35,227 nucleotides of DNA from JAGGAG01 sp964638035 (GCA_964638035.1 CAZWXD010000028.1:1-35227), one strand, 5' to 3'. Shown: positions 7,325-15,587, numbered from the stretch's first letter. Notes: generated by a model not told the origin, from the letters alone. Translations and numbers: made by a program.

Positions 7325-7864
7325 ATGTCGCGTATCGGCAAGCACCCCGTGGCCATCCCCGCCGGCGTGACCGTGAAGGTGGAGGGCTCGACGGTGACGG
7401 TGAAGGGCCCCAAGGGCGAGCTGACCCGCACGCTGGCCCGGGACATCGGGGTGCGCGTGGACGGCGCCTCGGTGGTGGTCTCGCGTCCGGACGACGAGGC
7501 CCGGCACAAGGCCCTGCACGGGCTGTCGCGCACGCTGGTGGCCAACATGGTGGAAGGGGTCACCCGGGGCTTCCAGAAGGTGCTCGAGATCCAGGGCGTC
7601 GGGTACAAGGCCGAGGCCAAGCCCTACGGCGTGAACCTGGTGGTGGGGTACTCGCACCACGTGCCGTTCCACGCCCCGGCGGGCGTGAAGATCTCGGTGG
7701 AGAACAACACGGTGGTGAAGGTGGAGGGCGCCGACAAGGAGAAGGTGGGCCAGGTGGCCGCCGAGATCCGGCTGGTGCGCCCGCCCGAGCCCTACAAGGG
7801 GAAGGGCATCCGCTACCAGCACGAGCAGGTCCGCCGCAAGGCGGGCAAGACGGGAGCCAAGTAA
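7325..7864 (+). CDS. rplF: 50S ribosomal protein L6
   Basis: A 179-aa L6 with the usual two tandem domains. The start is MSRIGKHPVAIPAGVTV. The second half has VEGVTRGFQKVLEIQGVGYK and the signature PPEPYKGKGIRY followed by a basic tail. L6 stabilises the sarcin-ricin region near the GTPase centre. The stop is immediately followed by the rplR start. Confidence 0.98.
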   Translation: MSRIGKHPVAIPAGVTVKVEGSTVTVKGPKGELTRTLARDIGVRVDGASVVVSRPDDEARHKALHGLSRTLVANMVEGVTRGFQKVLEIQGVGYKAEAKPYGVNLVVGYSHHVPFHAPAGVKISVENNTVVKVEGADKEKVGQVAAEIRLVRPPEPYKGKGIRYQHEQVRRKAGKTGAK

Positions 7865-8236
7865 ATGCGCGCGATTCACGGGCCAAGGACCCGCCGCGAG
7901 AAGCGGTACCGCCGGCACCTGCGGGTGCGGGCACGGGTGTCGGGCACGGCCGAGCGGCCGCGGCTGGTGGTGTTCCGCTCGCTCAAGCACATCTATGCGC
8001 AACTGGTGGATGACGACCGCGGCGTGACGCTGCTGGGCCTGAGCGATGGGAGCGAGGGTGTGTCGGCGGCAGGGGCCGGGAAGGTGGGCCTTGCCAAGGC
8101 GACAGGGTTGCAGCTGGCCGCGCGGGCGAAGGCGGCGGGCATCACGCAGGTGGTCTTCGACCGCGCAGGTTACCGGTACCATGGGCGGGTGCAGGCGGTG
8201 GCCGAAGGCGCCCGGGAAGGCGGACTGGAGTTCTAA
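7865..8236 (+). CDS. rplR: 50S ribosomal protein L18
   Basis: A 123-aa L18 with the basic N-terminus (RTRREKRYRRHLRVRARV), then ERPRLVVFRSLKHIYAQLVD. The C-terminal signature is QVVFDRAGYRYHGRVQAVAEG and ARE-G-GLEF. L18 carries 5S rRNA to the 50S subunit together with L5. TAA overlaps the rpsE ATG by one base. Confidence 0.97.
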   Translation: MRAIHGPRTRREKRYRRHLRVRARVSGTAERPRLVVFRSLKHIYAQLVDDDRGVTLLGLSDGSEGVSAAGAGKVGLAKATGLQLAARAKAAGITQVVFDRAGYRYHGRVQAVAEGAREGGLEF

Positions 8237-8916
8237 TGGCTGACGAGAAGAGCGCGGCGCCAGGCGCCGCCGAGGCACCGGTGGCAACGACCGAGCGGCA
8301 GGGTGGCGAGGGCCAGCCGGGTGGCCGTGGCGGCCGGGGTGGGCGCGGCGGCGAGCGCGGACAGCGCGGCGGCCGGGGCCCGCGGGGCGGCCGGGACCGG
8401 GATCGCGGCGAGCGGGATGGCAGCGAGCTGGTGGAGAACGTGGTCGCCATCAACCGCGTCGCCAAGGTGGTGAAGGGCGGCCGGCGGTTCTCGTTCAACG
8501 CCCTGGTGGCGGTGGGCGACGGCCGTGGCAAGGTCGGGTTTGCCACCGGCAAGGCGAACGAGGTGTCCGAGGCCGTGCGCAAGGCGGTGGATGCCGCCAA
8601 GCGGAACATGCGGGAGGTGCCGCGGGCCGGCTCCACGATCCCCCACGAGGTGGTGGGGCACCATGGGGCGGGTCGGGTGCTCCTCAAGCCGGCAGCGACC
8701 GGTACCGGTGTCATCGCCGGGGGCGCGGTGCGGTCGGTGCTCGAGTGCGCCGGCATCACCGACATCCTGACGAAGAGCCTGGGCTCGAGCAACGCGCACA
8801 ACATGGTGCGGGCCACGCTCGACGGCCTCCACCAGCTGGTCTCGGTGCGCCAGGTGGCGCGGGAGCGGGGGATCGAGGCGGACCAGCTCGCGTACAAGCC
8901 GCGGCAGGAGGGCTGA
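8236..8916 (+). CDS. rpsE: 30S ribosomal protein S5 with Gly/Arg-rich N-terminus
   Basis: The S5 fold begins near residue 65 (ELVENVVAINRVAKVVKGGR). It includes VGDGRGKVGFATGKANEV, IPHEVVGHHGAGRVLLKPA and TGVIAGGAVRSVLECAGI. At 226 aa it exceeds the usual 165 or so because of about 64 added N-terminal residues; from about residue 28 to 58 these are RGG-like (GGRGGRGGRGGERGQRGGR). RGG tracts in other proteins bind RNA; any role here is inferred. S5 contributes to decoding accuracy and the mRNA entry helicase. Confidence 0.96.
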   Translation: MADEKSAAPGAAEAPVATTERQGGEGQPGGRGGRGGRGGERGQRGGRGPRGGRDRDRGERDGSELVENVVAINRVAKVVKGGRRFSFNALVAVGDGRGKVGFATGKANEVSEAVRKAVDAAKRNMREVPRAGSTIPHEVVGHHGAGRVLLKPAATGTGVIAGGAVRSVLECAGITDILTKSLGSSNAHNMVRATLDGLHQLVSVRQVARERGIEADQLAYKPRQEG

Positions 8917-8919
8917 GCC

Positions 8920-9180
8920 ATGGGTCGCAATCCGGTAGTTGGGCGGCAGGGACCGGCGTACTACGCCGCCGAGATCCCGGCGGAGGCCGAGGCGGCCCGC
9001 CTTGCGGTGAAGCAGATCCGGTCGGGGATCGGGCAGCCGGACACCATGCGCCGCACGCTCGCGGCCCTGGGGCTCCGGCGCCACCAGCAGGTCGTGCAGC
9101 TGGACAACACGGCCTCGGTGCGGGGCATGCTCTTCAAGGTGCGCCACCTCGTCAAGGTGTCGCCAGCGGAGAAGAACTGA
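8920..9180 (+). CDS. rpmD: 50S ribosomal protein L30, extended
   Basis: The L30 fold runs from about residue 27 (AVKQIRSGIGQPDTMRRTL) through LGLRRHQQVVQLDNTASVRG to VRHLVKVS. L30 is normally about 60 aa; here it is 86 aa because of a 25-residue N-terminal extension starting MGRNPVVGRQGPAYYAAE. An internal start that removes the extension is not obvious. The rpsE and rplO neighbours fit. Confidence 0.93.
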   Translation: MGRNPVVGRQGPAYYAAEIPAEAEAARLAVKQIRSGIGQPDTMRRTLAALGLRRHQQVVQLDNTASVRGMLFKVRHLVKVSPAEKN

Positions 9181-9181
9181 G

Positions 9182-9640
9182 ATGGCGAAAGAAGAAATCC
9201 GGGCGGTGACCCTGTCGACCCTCAAGCCCGCGAAGGGCGCCACCCAGGCGCGCAAGCGGCTGGGGCGGGGCGTGGGCTCGGGCCTGGGCAAGACGTCCGG
9301 CAAGGGCCACAAGGGCCACAAGGCGCGCACCGGGGGCAGCACCAACCCGGGCTTCGAGGGTGGCCAGACGCCCCTCTACCGGCGCCTGCCGAAGCGCGGC
9401 TTCACCAACCCGTTCAAGGTGGTGGCGCAGGCCGTGAACGTGGGCAAGCTGGCGGCGATGGGGGGCACCGAGGTGTCGCCCGAGACGCTCAAGGCGGCGG
9501 GGCTGGTGACGCATGCCGACCGCCCCATCAAGCTGCTCGCCATGGGCGATGCCGGCCGGGCCTACACGGTCCGCGGCGTCCGGGTCTCCGCCTCCGCCCG
9601 CGCCAAGGTGGAGGCAGCGGGCGGTAGCGTCGAGGCGTAG
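9182..9640 (+). CDS. rplO: 50S ribosomal protein L15
   Basis: A 152-aa L15. Its glycine-rich N-terminal half is typical (RLGRGVGSGLGKTSGKGHKG, GGSTNPGFEGGQTPLYRRLP, KRGFTN), and the C-terminal domain ends VRGVRVSASARAKVEAAGG. L15 enters late in 50S assembly. TAG is directly followed by the secY GTG. Confidence 0.97.
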   Translation: MAKEEIRAVTLSTLKPAKGATQARKRLGRGVGSGLGKTSGKGHKGHKARTGGSTNPGFEGGQTPLYRRLPKRGFTNPFKVVAQAVNVGKLAAMGGTEVSPETLKAAGLVTHADRPIKLLAMGDAGRAYTVRGVRVSASARAKVEAAGGSVEA

Positions 9641-10954
9641 GTGACCGCCCCGAAGGTTCCCGGCTTCGCCATCGACGACGAGCTCAAGCGGAAGCTGCTC
9701 TTCACCACGCTGGCGCTCGTCATCTACCGCGTCGGCGCCCACATCGCCGCGCCTGGCGTCAACATCCAGGCGCTGTCCGACTTCATCCGGAACTCCGGCG
9801 CCGCCGGGTTCTTCGGCCTGTACGACATGCTGGGCGGCGGGCTGTCGCGGGCGACGGTGTTCGCGCTCGGCGTCATGCCCTACATCTCCGCGTCCATCAT
9901 CTTCCAGCTGGCGGGGGGCGTGGTGCCCTCGGTCGGCAAGATGCAGAAGGACGAGGAGGGGCGGAAGAAGCTCACCCAGTGGACCCGGTACGCCACGGTC
10001 CTTATCGCGCTGACCCAGGCCTACACCTTCGCGCTCTTCACCGAGTCGATTCCCGGGGCAATCGCGAACCCGGGCTTCGCCTCGCGGCTCATCATGGTGG
10101 TGACGCTCACCGCCGGCGCCGTCTTCGTGATGTGGCTGGGCGAGCAGATCACCGAGCGGGGGATCGGCAACGGCCAGAGCCTGCTGATCACCTTCTCGAT
10201 CCTCGAGCGCCTCTGGCCCTCGACGCTGCAGCTCATGGGCTTCGTGCAGGGCGGGGTGGTGCAGCCGCTGGGCCTCGCGTTCTACCTGGTGGTGACGGTG
10301 GCCGTGATCGCGGCCGTGGTGGCGATGACCATTGCCGCGCGGCGCATCCCGGTGCAGATCCCCCGCAAGGTCATGGGGCGCGGCCGGATCCGTGAGGGGC
10401 AGAAGACCTTCATCCCCATCCGGCTCATCACCGCCGGCGTGATGCCCATCATCTTTGCCCAGACGATCATCATCGTCCCCGGCACCATCGCGAACTTCCT
10501 GAAGACCCCGCTCCTGAGCGACATCGCGGCCTTCTTCGCGCCAGGGACCTGGGGCTACAACCTGATCTTCGCGATCCTCATCATCCTGTTCAGCTATTTC
10601 TACACCTCCATCGTGTTCAACTCGGTGGACCTGTCGGAGAACCTGAAGAAGCAGGGCGCGTTCATTCCCGGCGTGCGGCCCGGTGGCGCCACCGCCGATT
10701 ACATCGATGGCGTGCTGGCCCGGGTGACCCTGCCGGGATCGCTCTTCCTCGCCTTCGTGGCGATCCTCCCCATCGTGGTCTCGCAGAAGATGGGGATCCA
10801 GAGCCAGTTTGGCGGCACCTCCGTGCTGATCGTGGTGGGTGTGCTGCTCGACACGATCGCGCAAGTGGAGCAGCACCGGACGCTACGGAAGTACGACAGC
10901 TTCATGAAGACGGGACGGGTGAAGTTCCGGGGGCGGCAGCAGCGGTTCATGTAA
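9641..10954 (+). CDS. secY: Preprotein translocase channel subunit SecY
   Basis: A 437-aa inner-membrane protein with about ten hydrophobic helices, forming the SecYEG channel for Sec-dependent export and membrane insertion. Recognisable parts are KRKLLFTTLALVIYRVGAHI (helix 1), the plug region (GGGLSRATVFALGVMPYISA) and the cytosolic loop IPVQIPRKVMGRGR. Also clear are LITAGVMPIIFAQ, the PGVRPGGATADYI loop and the C-terminal KTGRVKFRGRQQRF. The start is GTG directly after the rplO stop. A 130-nt spacer follows before adk. Confidence 0.97.
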   Translation: MTAPKVPGFAIDDELKRKLLFTTLALVIYRVGAHIAAPGVNIQALSDFIRNSGAAGFFGLYDMLGGGLSRATVFALGVMPYISASIIFQLAGGVVPSVGKMQKDEEGRKKLTQWTRYATVLIALTQAYTFALFTESIPGAIANPGFASRLIMVVTLTAGAVFVMWLGEQITERGIGNGQSLLITFSILERLWPSTLQLMGFVQGGVVQPLGLAFYLVVTVAVIAAVVAMTIAARRIPVQIPRKVMGRGRIREGQKTFIPIRLITAGVMPIIFAQTIIIVPGTIANFLKTPLLSDIAAFFAPGTWGYNLIFAILIILFSYFYTSIVFNSVDLSENLKKQGAFIPGVRPGGATADYIDGVLARVTLPGSLFLAFVAILPIVVSQKMGIQSQFGGTSVLIVVGVLLDTIAQVEQHRTLRKYDSFMKTGRVKFRGRQQRFM

Positions 10955-10971
10955 CGGGCGGAGTCGTTGGA

Positions 10972-11028
10972 GAGGGCGGAGGGGCGGAGAGGCCTGGTTG
11001 CCAGATGCCTTGCCCCCTTTCCGCCCTC
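10972..11028 (+). repeat. Inverted repeat in the secY-adk spacer
   Basis: GAGGGCGGA (10972-10980) pairs with TCCGCCCTC (11020-11028). A second potential pair, GAGAGGC around 10987-10993 with GCCTCTC near 11049-11055, would cross the first, so the two could be alternative folds. The spacer (10955-11084) is purine-rich on its left and pyrimidine-rich on its right, with a C8 run at 11041-11048. No T-tract terminator is seen. It may uncouple adk-map expression from the ribosomal genes. Confidence 0.45.
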
Positions 11029-11084
11029 CGTGCTTCCGCACCCCCCCCGCCTCTCAGCCCCGTCGACCAGTGAAAGGCCTTCGC

Positions 11085-11648
11085 ATGGACATCCTCCTCA
11101 TGGGCCCCCCCGGGGCCGGCAAGGGCACCCAGGGTGCCATCCTCGCGACGGCGCTGGGGCTCCCGAAATTCGCCACCGGTGACCTCCTGAGGGACGCGGT
11201 GAAGCGGGGCACCCCGGTGGGCCTCCAGGCCAGGGCGGCCATGGAGGCGGGGCACCTGGTGAGCGACGAGCTCATCATGGGTGTCGTGTCCGACGAGCTG
11301 GGCAAGCCGTCGGCGGCAGGCGGGGTCATCTTCGACGGCGTCGTCCGGACACTGCCCCAGGCCGAGGGCGTGGCCCGGCTGCTCCAGGCACGGGGGCGTG
11401 CCATCGACCATGTGCTCTTCTTCGACGTCACCGACGAGGAGATCCTGGGCCGCCTCGCGAAGCGTCGCGACATCGAGGGGCGGGCCGACGATGATCCGGC
11501 AGCCGTGGCGATCCGGCTCAAGGCCTACCGCGACCAGACCGCCCCGGTGCTGGCGCACTACGAGGCACTGGGGGTGGTGCGGCGGATCCCGGCGGTGGGG
11601 AGCGTCGAGGAGATTGCCCAACGCGTGCGAGGCGTGCTGGGCCGCTAG
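11085..11648 (+). CDS. adk: Adenylate kinase, short-lid form
   Basis: ATG 11085 gives 187 aa. It is preceded by GAAAGG at 11072-11077, and MDILLMGPPGAGKGTQG follows at once. An in-frame upstream ATG (10998) would add 29 spacer-encoded residues and is rejected. The P-loop is residues 7-14. The NMP-binding part is FATGDLLRDAVKRGTPVG, with DGVVRTLPQAE where DGFPRT is usual. The lid is short and has no Cys zinc ligands. The enzyme interconverts ATP+AMP and 2 ADP in the cytosol. The adk-map order after secY is common in bacteria. Confidence 0.96.
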   Translation: MDILLMGPPGAGKGTQGAILATALGLPKFATGDLLRDAVKRGTPVGLQARAAMEAGHLVSDELIMGVVSDELGKPSAAGGVIFDGVVRTLPQAEGVARLLQARGRAIDHVLFFDVTDEEILGRLAKRRDIEGRADDDPAAVAIRLKAYRDQTAPVLAHYEALGVVRRIPAVGSVEEIAQRVRGVLGR

Positions 11649-11649
11649 C

Positions 11650-12405
11650 ATGATCACGCTCAAGTCACCCCGGGAAATTGACAGCATGGCGCGGGCAGGC
11701 GACATCGTCGCGCGCACCCTCCAGATGCTGCGCGAGACGGTGCGGCCGGGCATGACCACGGAAGACCTCGACGCCCTCGCCGAGAAGTTCATCCGCAGCC
11801 ACAAGGGCGCCAAGCCGTCGTTCAAGGGCCTCTACGGGTTTCCCAAGACCCTCTGCATTTCGGTGGATGACGAGATCGTGCACGGCATCCCCACGAGCAA
11901 GCGGGTGCTGCGTGAGGGGAGCATCGTGAGCCTGGACTGCGGCGTGTACCTCGAGGGCCTGCACGCCGATTCGGCCACCACGGTCGGGGTCGGGGCGGTG
12001 GCACCGGAGGCCCAGCGCCTGATGGACGTGACCCAGGCCAGCCTCGCCGCCGGGATCGAGCAGGCAGTGCTGGGGAACCACATAGGTGACATTGGCCATG
12101 CGGTGCAGCAGGTCGCCGAGGCGGCGGGGTACGGGGTGGTGCGGGAGCTGGTGGGGCACGGGATCGGCACCCGGTTCCACGAGGAGCCCCAGGTGCCGAA
12201 CTACGGCAGCCCCAAGCGCCGGGAACGGCTGCAGGCCGGCATGACGATCGCGATCGAGCCGATGATCACGGAAGGCTCCCCCGAGACGCGCACCCTGCCC
12301 GACAAGTGGACCGTGGTGACAGCCGACGGGAAGCTGGCGGCGCACTTCGAGCACACGGTCGCGATCACGGCGAACGGGCCGCGGATCCTGACCAGGGCAG
12401 CATAG
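11650..12405 (+). CDS. map: Type I methionine aminopeptidase
   Basis: ATG 11650 lies one base after the adk stop and gives 251 aa, the standard type Ia length. The five metal ligands are visible: D96 (SLDCGVY), D107 (HADSATT), H170 (VGHGIGTRFHEEP), E203 (AIEPMI) and E234 (HFEHTVAI); H79 is the substrate-site histidine. The enzyme removes initiator Met from nascent proteins. The frame ends GPRILTRAA. The same 3' end sequence recurs in degraded form at 15684-15709, beyond the kinase island. The usual follower infA is absent. Confidence 0.97.
   Translation: MITLKSPREIDSMARAGDIVARTLQMLRETVRPGMTTEDLDALAEKFIRSHKGAKPSFKGLYGFPKTLCISVDDEIVHGIPTSKRVLREGSIVSLDCGVYLEGLHADSATTVGVGAVAPEAQRLMDVTQASLAAGIEQAVLGNHIGDIGHAVQQVAEAAGYGVVRELVGHGIGTRFHEEPQVPNYGSPKRRERLQAGMTIAIEPMITEGSPETRTLPDKWTVVTADGKLAAHFEHTVAITANGPRILTRAA
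12379..12405 (+). repeat. Direct repeat copy 1: map 3' end
   Basis: The last codons of map contain CCGCGGATCCTGACC (12379-12393), present exactly again at 15684-15698. The flanks also align: GGGCAGCATAG here against GGCGGCGTAG there. The two copies bracket the minus-strand kinase region. This is the geometry of an insertion at a gene 3' end that carries its own substitute end. No recombinase gene lies between them. Confidence 0.7.
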
Positions 12406-12415
12406 TACGCTTCAC

Positions 12416-15061
12416 CTACCTGACCACGTGATTCATCCAGATGTCTCCGCGGTACTCCCGCGTGGCGACGGCAGCCCGTTTCATGTCGTGCGAGATGCCG
12501 AGGGAGATGACCTCGCGCCGGAGTCCTCCCACTCGTACCGCCTTGCCCGGCCCTGCCAGGTGATAGAGCGCTAGCCCGTGGCCGGTATGGACATCGATCA
12601 CCAGTGTGTTGTCGGCGAGCCAATGCGGCCATGCTCCCTCACCAGCAACCGTGAACCATGGTGTGACAACACCGTCAGGCAGGGAAGCAACACTGAAGCG
12701 CATCGAATCCAGGCTGCGATTCGGTCCATAGAACGCAAGCAGCCGCCCGTCGGGAGAGGCACGGACAACCAAGACCTCGGAGTACCAGTCTGGCAACGTG
12801 ATAGCTCTCGGCTCTCCATGCTCCAGTGCCTGCCACTTGAGGTGGTGAAAATCGTCGGTGATCCATGTCCAGCCGCCCGTAGCCAGCCAGTCGAAGATAC
12901 CAACGGATGAGTCACTCAGTGTCAGCCCATCCGTCCTGACAGCTGACTGCGCGTTCACCCGCTCGAGCCGCACATGCGGGCCAACACGTGTCGCCGTGGT
13001 AACTGAGGTCGAGTCGGGCCAGCCGGTCCCGCCAAAGACCCCCCAGACGCCGGTCCTCACTCCGGAAAGCAACGTGTGCGATGGGCCCCCCGCAAAAGGG
13101 ATCATCGAGAGCCGCGCCTTGGCCGCTGTTCCAGGCTCCAACTCGAACACAGCCACCTTGTCCCCAGCGGGCGCCAGCGCGAGCCATGCCTGCGATGATG
13201 TTTGCAGGATCCTCCGGTGATCGGGCAGGTGCCCCGCGGCAAGGTCCGGCCAGGCGAGCGCGAAGATGTCATAGCTGTACGTGCCCGCGTCGACTACCAT
13301 CGCTGACCCGTCGGCGGTCACGTCCCAGGTGCCACTCCCGCGTGCATCAAGTGCAGGGAAGACCGCGGAGACAGTGTCCACGCGCGCCGACAGCTTTCCT
13401 GAAGCGGGATCAACCGGGAATCTCAGGATGGTTGCGTTGTTGCCGACCTGCAGCCACACGGCGTCGTGCGTCGTCCGGAGCTTGGAGCCATTGCTCAGCT
13501 CAACCTGGGCATGAGTCACTCCTTTCCGATCGATAATGCGTATGGTTGTCCGCGGGAAGCTGCTCACCATCAGGGCGAGCCACGGCGTCCCTGGCAATGC
13601 GAGGGCGGACCACAGGGTCAGGAGCGGCGCCTGCACGGGAATACTGTCAGATGGCACGCCGTCCAATCCGGACACGCGAAGCCATGTGGTGCTGTCGTCA
13701 GCGCCAGCGGCTGCGATCAAGAGCGAATCGCCTCCCGCAAGGAACGAGGCGAAAGCAGAGAGCGGGGCAAGCTGCCTCGGCAGGCCCCCGAGGGCGGACA
13801 GGAGCCAGTACCCTTTGCGGCCATCGAACGCGCCGACCATGATGAGATGGCGCCGATCAGGGCTCCACGAAAGGCCATAGAGTGCGGCATCGGCGGGGGC
13901 CTCCAGTATCCGACGTGCGACGCTTCCACCCACATCCTGAACCTCAATCGCACTGGTGCATCCGGTGTCGCTGCAACGGGTAGCGATGTATGCGAACTGC
14001 TTGCCGTCCGGAGAGATCGCCGGTGTACGAGCGTGCCCTGTCGTGGTGAGCTGTGTCCGATCCCGCAGCGTGACACCTGCACCGCTTCTCGTAGCGCGGC
14101 CGGCAGTGCGCTGCAGCCCCAGCCAGGCGCCAGCTAGCGCGAGGGACACGAGGGCCGCGATGCCCAAACGAACGACCACGCGAGATCGTTGAGGGTTGCT
14201 GGGAAGGACGACTGTGCGGCCGGCCGCTGGTGTGGTGGCCGCGAGCGCGTCGGCGAAGGCACGACAGGTGGGAAAGCGGTCAGCCGGGGCCTTGGCGAGG
14301 GCGCGAGCGACGGCCGCATCCAGGGCGGGCGGTACCGTGTTGCGCAGGACCCGGAGGTGGACGGGCGGCTGGGTCAGCAGCTTGGCGATGATGCCTTGCG
14401 TTGTGGGGGCAGTGAAGGGTGGTTCGCCCGCGAGCATCTCGTACAGTACGGCTGCCAGCGAGTAGACGTCGGTGCGGGCGTCGATAGCACGCTCTGCCGC
14501 GGCCTGTTCCGGGCTCATGTACTGCGGAGTGCCAAGGGAGAGTCCGGTCTCGGTGAGGCGCGCGCCGCCGGCGTCGCGGACGGCGAGCGCGATGCCGAAG
14601 TCAGCCACCAGCACACTGTCCTCGGTGAGGAGGACGTTCTCCGGCTTGATGTCGCGGTGCACCGCGCCGTAGCGATGAGCGTAGTCCAGCCCCGCGCCCA
14701 CTGCCGTGGCGATGCGAATGGCTTCGGGAATGGGAAGCTGGCCTTCCCGCTTGAGCCGGGTGCGGAGGGTCTCGCCCGCCACGAAGGGCATGACATAGTA
14801 GAGCAGCCCCTCGGCGCTGCCGCTATCGAACAGGGGCAGGATGTTGGGGTGCTGCAGCGAGGCCGTGAGTTGGATTTCCTTGAGAAAGCGCTCGGTGCCG
14901 AGGATGGCGGAGAGCTCGGGGCGGAGGACCTTGATGGCGACGCTGCGATGGTGCTTGAGGTCCTCGGCGAGGTAAACGGTGGCCATGCCCCCGGCCCCGA
15001 GCTCGCGCTCGAGGCGGTAGCGGTCGGCGAGGGCGTCGGTGAGGCGATCCGACCGGGTCAT
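12416..15061 (-). CDS. Membrane Ser/Thr protein kinase with C-terminal propeller
   Basis: An 881-aa protein if started at ATG 15061; the frame is open further upstream but adds only unrelated residues. The N-terminal kinase domain spans about 16-275. It has the Gly loop LGAGGMATVY (21-30), K44, the catalytic loop HRDIKPEN (D137), DFG (154-156), activation segment GTPQYMSPEQ and APE-like SPE. A basic stretch and one membrane helix (about 297-317) follow, then about 560 residues with WD40/PD40-like repeats (ISPDGKQFAYIA, WSPDRRHLIMVG), presumably periplasmic. It probably phosphorylates cytosolic targets in response to an external cue; the substrate is unknown. The propeller half is visibly less GC-rich than neighbouring genes. 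The stop is 10 nt from the map stop, convergent. Confidence 0.93.
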   Translation of the reverse strand: MTRSDRLTDALADRYRLERELGAGGMATVYLAEDLKHHRSVAIKVLRPELSAILGTERFLKEIQLTASLQHPNILPLFDSGSAEGLLYYVMPFVAGETLRTRLKREGQLPIPEAIRIATAVGAGLDYAHRYGAVHRDIKPENVLLTEDSVLVADFGIALAVRDAGGARLTETGLSLGTPQYMSPEQAAAERAIDARTDVYSLAAVLYEMLAGEPPFTAPTTQGIIAKLLTQPPVHLRVLRNTVPPALDAAVARALAKAPADRFPTCRAFADALAATTPAAGRTVVLPSNPQRSRVVVRLGIAALVSLALAGAWLGLQRTAGRATRSGAGVTLRDRTQLTTTGHARTPAISPDGKQFAYIATRCSDTGCTSAIEVQDVGGSVARRILEAPADAALYGLSWSPDRRHLIMVGAFDGRKGYWLLSALGGLPRQLAPLSAFASFLAGGDSLLIAAAGADDSTTWLRVSGLDGVPSDSIPVQAPLLTLWSALALPGTPWLALMVSSFPRTTIRIIDRKGVTHAQVELSNGSKLRTTHDAVWLQVGNNATILRFPVDPASGKLSARVDTVSAVFPALDARGSGTWDVTADGSAMVVDAGTYSYDIFALAWPDLAAGHLPDHRRILQTSSQAWLALAPAGDKVAVFELEPGTAAKARLSMIPFAGGPSHTLLSGVRTGVWGVFGGTGWPDSTSVTTATRVGPHVRLERVNAQSAVRTDGLTLSDSSVGIFDWLATGGWTWITDDFHHLKWQALEHGEPRAITLPDWYSEVLVVRASPDGRLLAFYGPNRSLDSMRFSVASLPDGVVTPWFTVAGEGAWPHWLADNTLVIDVHTGHGLALYHLAGPGKAVRVGGLRREVISLGISHDMKRAAVATREYRGDIWMNHVVR
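14917..15043 (-). repeat. Kinase N-lobe repeat, intact copy
   Basis: This stretch encodes the intact N-lobe start of the kinase. It aligns along its length with 15092-15215. The first 18 bases (14917-14934) are identical to 15092-15109, and CCGAGCTCGCGCTC occurs in both. Length differs by 3 nt, which matches one residue fewer in the second copy. Confidence 0.8.
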
Positions 15062-15068
15062 GGCGACT

Positions 15069-15587
15069 TCAACAGACTGCCGTGCGGCGGACGGGGCGGA
15101 GGACCTTGAGGGCCACCTGCAGGTCGTGGCGGAGATCGTGCGTCGGGTAGACAGTAGCCATCCAGACGGCACCGAGCTCGCGCTCAATGCGGTTGCGACC
15201 CAGGGCTTCTGCGAGCCGCAGCGCGGCGGTCACGCAGGACTCGTGATAGTACTCGCTCCGCTTCCAGGACGAGGCCGGCCAGATCTCCTCCCTGGTCCAC
15301 GCCCTGATCCCCCGCTCCCGGTGCAGCGCATTTCCCTCGACGCGGTTGTGCCAGTCGCGCAGGTACCGTGCAATAACCTCGTCCGATACGTCGCCTTCAC
15401 AGACTGCCACCGGTGCTTGGTTGTCGGACATGAGGAGCCCTGCACTGTCGCAGGCCATCAGGCTCCGCATTGCCCGACACACAGAACGCGCCCATTCCGG
15501 CCGACTTGGCTGCTCCTGGGGACTCAGGAGCAGGCGCATGGCGGCCTGAAGGCGCGTCACGTCTTGCTCTGAAAGGACGAGTGTCAT
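15069..15587 (-). pseudogene. Hybrid ORF ending in a decayed kinase N-lobe
   Basis: 172 aa from ATG 15587. Residues 1 to about 122 (RLLLSPQEQPSRPEWARSVC, YLRDWHNRVEGNALHRERGI, WPASSWKRSEYYHE) look like the sensory, GAF-like part found before LuxR-type DNA-binding domains in some regulators; this match is tentative. Residues about 125-165 (LAEALGRNRIERELG, MATVYPTHDLRHDLQVALKV) copy the N-lobe of the downstream kinase. The Gly loop there is ruined (LGAVWM instead of LGAGGM) although K161 is kept, and the protein stops at once. No HTH and no kinase C-lobe are present. The intact kinase starts 8 nt downstream, so the two may be cotranscribed. It may be a gene remnant or a small expressed sensor protein. 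Confidence 0.6.
15092..15215 (-). repeat. Kinase N-lobe repeat, decayed copy
   Basis: This is the partner of 14917-15043, in tandem and in the same orientation, lying inside the hybrid gene. It shares an exact 18-base block (15092-15109) and the same reading frame meaning (LERELGA / IERELGA, MATVY, LKVLRP). It most likely arose by duplication or by recombination between two kinase paralogues. Confidence 0.8.

Noticed and set aside
6536..8287. A 583-codon minus-strand ORF opposite rplE-rplR
   Set aside because: Composition is His/Arg/Leu-rich with no recognisable domain, and the sense strand is fully occupied.
15062..15187. N-terminal extension of the kinase upstream of ATG 15061
   Set aside because: The extra 42 residues overlap the hybrid gene in another frame and resemble nothing; the kinase fold starts just after M-T-R-S-D.
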